Part shown: one piece after another, positions 60,167 through 64,000 of the stretch | Position numbering within the stretch: position 1 is the first letter of the stretch | How the letters are laid out: every line of letters begins with the position of its first letter | Source of the DNA: Robbsia sp. KACC 23696 | GTDB taxonomy: Bacteria > Pseudomonadota > Gammaproteobacteria > Burkholderiales > Burkholderiaceae | DNA length: 64,000 nucleotides | Assembly: GCF_039852015.1 (NCBI RefSeq) | Contig: NZ_CP156626.1 | Span: 1,894,249 to 1,958,248 of the forward strand | Reading direction: 5' to 3' | Notes under the pieces: generated by a model | Databases searched by the model: none | What the model was told of the DNA's origin: nothing | Seen by the model: the letters and a program-made list of their open reading frames with translations, nothing else | Made by a program: the position numbers and the translations under genes

Positions 60167-62188
60167 ATGCATCTCTTCAACGACGCGACGCTGCATGCGG
60201 CTGGCCATGCACTGTCGATAATCCTTACGCTCAATCGCCTGGGATTTCTGATATTCGGCGTGGTGATCGGGCTGGCGATCGGATTATTGCCGGGGATCGG
60301 CGGTCTGACCGGCTTCGCGCTGCTAGTGCCGTTCACTTATACGATGGATCCCTATGCCGCCTTCGCCATGCTGCTCGGGATGGCATCGGTCATCACGACG
60401 TCGGATGTGATTCCGGCGGTGCTATTCGGCGTGCCGGGTCACGCGGCGTCCCAGGCGACCGTTCTCGACGGACTGCCGATGACGAAGCGGGGTGAAGCGT
60501 CGCGCGCCCTTAGCGCCTGCTATACGTCGTCACTGCTTGGCGGCCTGATCGGCGCGATCATCCTGGCAGTCGCCTTGCCGCTGGTACGGCCGTTCGTGCT
60601 GTCGATCGGCACCCCCGAAATGCTCGGCCTGACGATTTTCGGGATATCGATGGTCGCATCGCTTTCCGGTAATGCACCGTTGCGTGGCATCGTCGCCGCC
60701 TGCTTCGGCATCCTGATCGGCATGGTGGGCACCAATGTCGAAACCGGGCAGATGCGCTGGACCGGCAATCTGCTGTACTTGCAAGATCACATTCCGATCG
60801 TGCCGATCATCCTCGGCATCTTTGCCTTGCCCGAGTTATGCGAGCTGTCGATTCAACGTACCGCGATCGCCGACAATGTGCAGTTCACCTCGCGCCAGGG
60901 CATGCGTCAAGGCGTGATCGATGGATTGCGGAACTGGTTTTTGGTATTGCGCTGCGGCGCATTGGGCGCCTTCCTCGGCGCGATCCCGGGTATCACGGGC
61001 GCCGTGACGGACTGGATTGCCTACGGGCATGCCATGCAGACGTCGAAGGGCGCGAAGGACACCTTCACCACCGGCGATGTCCGCGGCGTGATCGCACCGG
61101 AGGCGGCCAACAATGCACGGGAGGGCGGTAGCCTCGTGCCGATGATGGCATTCGGCGTGCCCGGCGGCGCGGCGCAGGCGATTCTGCTCGGCGCGCTGAT
61201 GGTGCATGGCTTCATCCCGGGCCCGGATATGTTGACGAAGCATCTCGACGTGACCTATTCGATGGTCTGGTCGATCGCGCTCGCCAATATCTTCGGTGCA
61301 GGTCTGTGCTTCTTGCTCAGCGGTCAGTTTGCCAAGGTCTCCACCTTGCGCTACACGCTGATCCTTCCCGTCATCATGCCGATCATCTATGTCGGTGCGT
61401 TCCAAGGATCGCGCAGCTGGGGCGATCTGTTCGTGCTGTTGATCGCGGGCCTGGTCGGTTGGGGCATGAAGCGCTTGAAGTGGGCACGACCGCCGTTGAT
61501 TCTGGGACTGGTGCTCGGCACGCTGATGGAACGCTATATGACGATTTCCTTCATGCGTTACGACAGCGCTTGGTTGATGCGCCCGATCGTCATCGTGCTG
61601 CTGGTCCTCGCCGCCGTCATTTTCTTGAATCCGCTGTTCCGGATGATGCGTGCCGGCGGCATGGCACGCCTGCGTCCTAGCGGCAAGGTCGTGGTGAAAC
61701 GGGAAGATCTGGCGTATGTCTTCTTCATCTGCATCGGCGCCTACATGCTCGTCAGTTCGCAGGACTGGTTGTTCATGGCACGAATCGGTCCGACGGTGGT
61801 GGCAACGGTACTGGTCTTCGCCGCGTCGCTCAGCTTGCTGAACAAGGTTTTCCTGTCGGCCGGGAGTGCGGGCATGGCAGGCGCGGGCGGTGTGCATATG
61901 GACGTCGGCGTGCATGACGAAACGTTGACGAACAAAACCATCGTCGCACGCGCTGCCCGTTTCTTCGGCTGGTTTCTCGCTTTCCTTGCGTGCATGGGAT
62001 TGATCGGTCTGGTGCCGACGATACCGCTGCTGATCGTCGCGTATATGCGGATCGAGGGGGGCGAAAAGTGGCGCGTCAGCTTGACCCTGGCGTTCTGCGT
62101 GACCGCCTTCATTTATGGGATCTTCGATCGCATCATTCATATTCCCTGGCCGAGCAGCGTCCTTGGCCAATGGCTTCCATGGCATTGA
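60167..62188 (+). CDS. Fused TctA-TctB tripartite tricarboxylate transporter permease
   Basis: A 673-residue integral membrane protein. The first 490 or so residues follow TctA: LGFLIFGVVIGLAIGLLPGI then GGLTGFALLVPFTYTMDPYA, and GVPGGAAQAILLGALMVHGF later. The normal TctA ends near 500; here about 180 further residues with four hydrophobic segments (LAYVFFICIGAYMLVSS to IFDRIIHIPWPSSVLGQWLP) look like TctB. No separate tctB gene is present. With the TctC-like protein at 58170 it gives a complete transporter for a di- or tricarboxylate. Confidence 0.88.
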   Translation: MHLFNDATLHAAGHALSIILTLNRLGFLIFGVVIGLAIGLLPGIGGLTGFALLVPFTYTMDPYAAFAMLLGMASVITTSDVIPAVLFGVPGHAASQATVLDGLPMTKRGEASRALSACYTSSLLGGLIGAIILAVALPLVRPFVLSIGTPEMLGLTIFGISMVASLSGNAPLRGIVAACFGILIGMVGTNVETGQMRWTGNLLYLQDHIPIVPIILGIFALPELCELSIQRTAIADNVQFTSRQGMRQGVIDGLRNWFLVLRCGALGAFLGAIPGITGAVTDWIAYGHAMQTSKGAKDTFTTGDVRGVIAPEAANNAREGGSLVPMMAFGVPGGAAQAILLGALMVHGFIPGPDMLTKHLDVTYSMVWSIALANIFGAGLCFLLSGQFAKVSTLRYTLILPVIMPIIYVGAFQGSRSWGDLFVLLIAGLVGWGMKRLKWARPPLILGLVLGTLMERYMTISFMRYDSAWLMRPIVIVLLVLAAVIFLNPLFRMMRAGGMARLRPSGKVVVKREDLAYVFFICIGAYMLVSSQDWLFMARIGPTVVATVLVFAASLSLLNKVFLSAGSAGMAGAGGVHMDVGVHDETLTNKTIVARAARFFGWFLAFLACMGLIGLVPTIPLLIVAYMRIEGGEKWRVSLTLAFCVTAFIYGIFDRIIHIPWPSSVLGQWLPWH

Positions 62189-62202
62189 AAGGAGAGAGCA
62201 CA

Positions 62203-62730
62203 ATGGACAAGCGACTCGCGCGTATCGACCCGGCGTCCGCGGACGCGGCACAAAAGACGGTTATCGACCGCTTGGGAGCAGGGCGTGGACGGATCCCGAC
62301 GCCATTCAATATCTGGCTACACAATCCGAATCTTGCCGCAGGCATGGAGATCATCGGCACGCACGTCGATCACTCGCCCGTTCTAAGCGAAGCGGAAACG
62401 GAAGTGGCCATCCTTTCGACGGCGGTTTTCTGGAACGCGCCGTACGTCATTGCCAATCACCGTCGCCACGCTTTGAAAGCGGGCGTGCCGGAACCGGTGG
62501 TGGACGCGATCCTGGAAAAGCGACGACCGACGGCCGGCGCCGACCGCTTTGGTGCCGTATGCGATGCGGTCGCCGATATCCTCGGCGGCGCAATGGTCGA
62601 CGACGCGCGCTTCGCGCGCTACGAGGCCACGCTGGGTCGCGCCGTCATTGCCGAACTCCTCGTCACTATCGGCTATTTCACGTCGGTATCGTTGGCGATG
62701 AGTTTCCACGCGCTCGAACCGAAAAATTGA
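62203..62730 (+). CDS. Carboxymuconolactone decarboxylase-like protein
   Basis: A 175-residue helical protein from ATG 62203 (AAAGGAGAGAGCAC). EAETEVAILSTAVFWNAPYV and IANHRRHALKAGVPEPVVDA match the CMD family, with His in the second block. It has no CxxC. It is a distant paralogue of the gene at 18185. Its stop overlaps the porin start (TGATG), so enzyme and porin are translationally coupled, which is unusual for an outer-membrane protein. Confidence 0.85.
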   Translation: MDKRLARIDPASADAAQKTVIDRLGAGRGRIPTPFNIWLHNPNLAAGMEIIGTHVDHSPVLSEAETEVAILSTAVFWNAPYVIANHRRHALKAGVPEPVVDAILEKRRPTAGADRFGAVCDAVADILGGAMVDDARFARYEATLGRAVIAELLVTIGYFTSVSLAMSFHALEPKN

Positions 62731-63737
62731 TGCGCGCGGCATGCATTGCGGGGCTCGTACTGATCGCCAGCGCCGCGCAGGCGCAGTCGTCCGTGACACT
62801 TTACGGGATTGCCGACAGTGGCATTCGCTATAGCAATGACGGACACGGCGCATTGACGACCATGGAGAGCAATGGCTGGTTATCATCCAGCCGTGTGGGC
62901 TTTTTGGGCCATGAAGATCTTGGTGCCGGATGGAAGGCGAATTTCCAATTGGAAGAAGGATTCAGTGTCGCCAGCGGGGCGTTGGACAATACCACTGGGG
63001 TCTTGTTCAATCGGATGGCCTATATCGGATTAAGCGGTCCTTACGGCGCATTGACACTGGGCCGGCAATGGGCGCTGGCACATGACGTCGTCTTCGATCT
63101 CGATCCTTTCTACCTGCAATATCCGACCATCGTGCCGCTGACTCAGGCGCTCGACGGCATCCATTACAGCAATGACGCGAAGTATAAAGTCGACGTAGGG
63201 CCCTTCCTGTTCAGCATGGAAAACGCCTTCGGTAATGTCGCCGGCGATTTCAATAGCGGCGCGGCGCGCAGTGTCGGTCTCCGCTACAAGACGCCGAACG
63301 TCGAGTTGGGCACCGTCTACACGCACCGAACCGTGCTTGTGGGCACGAACTATCTCAGCGACGACTACTATGCTTTAGGCGCGCAAGCGGTGCTGGGCGG
63401 ATTGCGATTCGCGGGTGGCTTCATGAATCAGAACCAGAGCGGCCTCCTCACAACTCAGGCGGTCAGAACGGAAAACTATTGGTTCGGCATCACGTACGCG
63501 ATAAGTGCGGCGACACGCATCGGCGGCGCGGCGTATGAAACGCGGCTGCCGAATACCGGGGGCGCGCACGACCTGGGTATCGTCAGCGTGATCCATTCGC
63601 TTTCCAAGCGGACCAAGCTGTATGCGGAAACCGATTTCTCCCGCTACCGCGGTTCGTACGTGACGGACGCGACATTGAATCCACATCATGCGCAACGTCA
63701 GATCGGCGTCACCGTGGGAATCGACCATAGCTTTTGA
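62730..63737 (+). CDS. General porin, Burkholderia type, third (short form)
   Basis: A 335-residue porin starting at ATG 62730 in the TGATG overlap. The signal is MRAACIAGLVLIASAAQA and the mature protein begins QSSVTLYGIADSGIRYSNDG. SSSRVGFLGHEDLGAGWKAN, LEEGF and GALTLGRQWALAHDVVF are the usual blocks; it ends VTVGIDHSF with terminal Phe. It is shorter than the other two, mainly in the loops. As part of the TctC-TctA operon it probably matches the same solute. Confidence 0.92.
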   Translation: MRAACIAGLVLIASAAQAQSSVTLYGIADSGIRYSNDGHGALTTMESNGWLSSSRVGFLGHEDLGAGWKANFQLEEGFSVASGALDNTTGVLFNRMAYIGLSGPYGALTLGRQWALAHDVVFDLDPFYLQYPTIVPLTQALDGIHYSNDAKYKVDVGPFLFSMENAFGNVAGDFNSGAARSVGLRYKTPNVELGTVYTHRTVLVGTNYLSDDYYALGAQAVLGGLRFAGGFMNQNQSGLLTTQAVRTENYWFGITYAISAATRIGGAAYETRLPNTGGAHDLGIVSVIHSLSKRTKLYAETDFSRYRGSYVTDATLNPHHAQRQIGVTVGIDHSF

Positions 63738-63772
63738 ATCATAGCGGCAGTCGCGTAATGAAGGAGCGGTTG

Positions 63773-64000
63773 ATGAAGATAGGGTGGTATTCGGAACTGA
63801 CACCAATCGAACGACGGACCTATTGGGCCTGCTTCGGCGGCTATACGCTCGATTCGCTCGACTCGACGATGTATGCCTTGCTGGTGCCGGTATTGATCGC
63901 AGTGCTTGGCCTATCGAAACCGCAGATCGGCCTCCTGGCAACGTCGGGCCTGATCGGTAATGCGATCGGCGGGTGGGCGGCCGGTATCATGGCCGACCGA
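63773..64000 (+). CDS. MFS transporter, AAHS-like, N-terminal part
   Basis: Only the first 76 codons are present; the gene runs off the right edge. ATG 63773 has AAGGAG 6 nt upstream; an in-frame ATG at 63758 is less likely. The segment WACFGGYTLDSLDSTMYALL and GNAIGGWAAGIMADR, up to the start of motif A, fits metabolite:proton symporters. It follows the porin by 35 bp and is probably in the same operon. Confidence 0.85.
   Translation, partial: MKIGWYSELTPIERRTYWACFGGYTLDSLDSTMYALLVPVLIAVLGLSKPQIGLLATSGLIGNAIGGWAAGIMADR

Noticed and set aside
60836-62251. 471-codon minus-strand frame opposite the TctA-TctB gene
   Set aside because: Same reason: mirror of a membrane protein gene, His/Gln/Asp-rich translation with no recognisable motif.
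1-64000. Mobile elements, tRNA/rRNA genes, CRISPR arrays, phage or secretion-system genes
   Set aside because: None seen on reading: no transposase or integrase motifs, no spaced direct repeats and no tRNA-like cloverleaf that I could support. A tRNA or ncRNA covariance scan would be needed for a firm negative.

Overview
This 64-kb window reads as a chromosomal segment of a GC-rich betaproteobacterium, most likely a Burkholderia-like member of the Burkholderiaceae. The grounds are three trimeric general porins of the Burkholderia type (mature N-terminus near SSVTLYG), an entericidin-type lipoprotein, many LysR regulators and the codon bias. The genus cannot be fixed from sequence alone. I saw no rRNA, tRNA, insertion sequence, integrase, phage gene or CRISPR array. 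Nearly all of it is catabolism and transport: eight MFS carriers, one DAACS symporter, one tripartite tricarboxylate transporter, part of an amino-acid ABC importer, two periplasmic-binding-type solute proteins, three porins, five LysR regulators, one GntR and one RpiR.

Layout. 1-3.2 kb: M20 peptidase (cut by the left edge) and polar amino-acid ABC ATPase and permease, divergent from a GntR regulator with two winged helices. 3.2-7.3 kb: metal-ligand-less GDPD-like lipoprotein, entericidin, HpxZ-like protein, aldo/keto reductase, DHA2 drug exporter. 7.4-13.9 kb: MFS carrier, pxpB, pxpC and a truncated accB, then a LysR gene divergent from an RraA-type aldolase and an aminotransferase. A similar 35-bp element precedes both arms, so they look like one regulon. 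I propose catabolism of a gamma-substituted (pyro)glutamate to pyruvate. 13.9-20.1 kb: Ser-less alpha/beta-hydrolase, LysR, then an operon of EthD-like protein, DAACS symporter, carboxymuconolactone-decarboxylase-like protein and LigI-like hydrolase, followed by a small exported protein on the opposite strand.

20.2-30.7 kb: a nearly complete L-rhamnonate to pyruvate route: LysR, two MFS carriers, RhmD, RhmA, AldA and LutABC. 30.7-38.4 kb: hexapeptide acyltransferase, Tat-exported purple acid phosphatase, NTF2-like protein, porin, hydantoin-racemase-like protein, MFS carrier and RpiR regulator. 38.7-44.7 kb: two tandem flavin-dependent (LLM) monooxygenases, then LysR divergent from a UbiD/UbiX pair.

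45-64 kb: two linked catabolic clusters of unassigned substrate. The first has a Pht5-type decarboxylase, LigJ-type hydratase, COG3618-type amidohydrolase, HpcH/HpaI lyase, ThDP enzyme and two MFS carriers. The second has another Pht5-type protein, porin, NMT1/THI5-like solute-binding protein, LysR, TctC, a paralogous amidohydrolase, a fused TctA-TctB permease, a carboxymuconolactone-decarboxylase-like protein, porin and MFS carrier. Copies of a TTAACC-N4-GGTTAA dyad precede several of these units and suggest one regulator, plausibly the LysR protein at 56.9 kb. This 45-64 kb regulon and the pyroglutamate-like module are the best candidates for undescribed systems.
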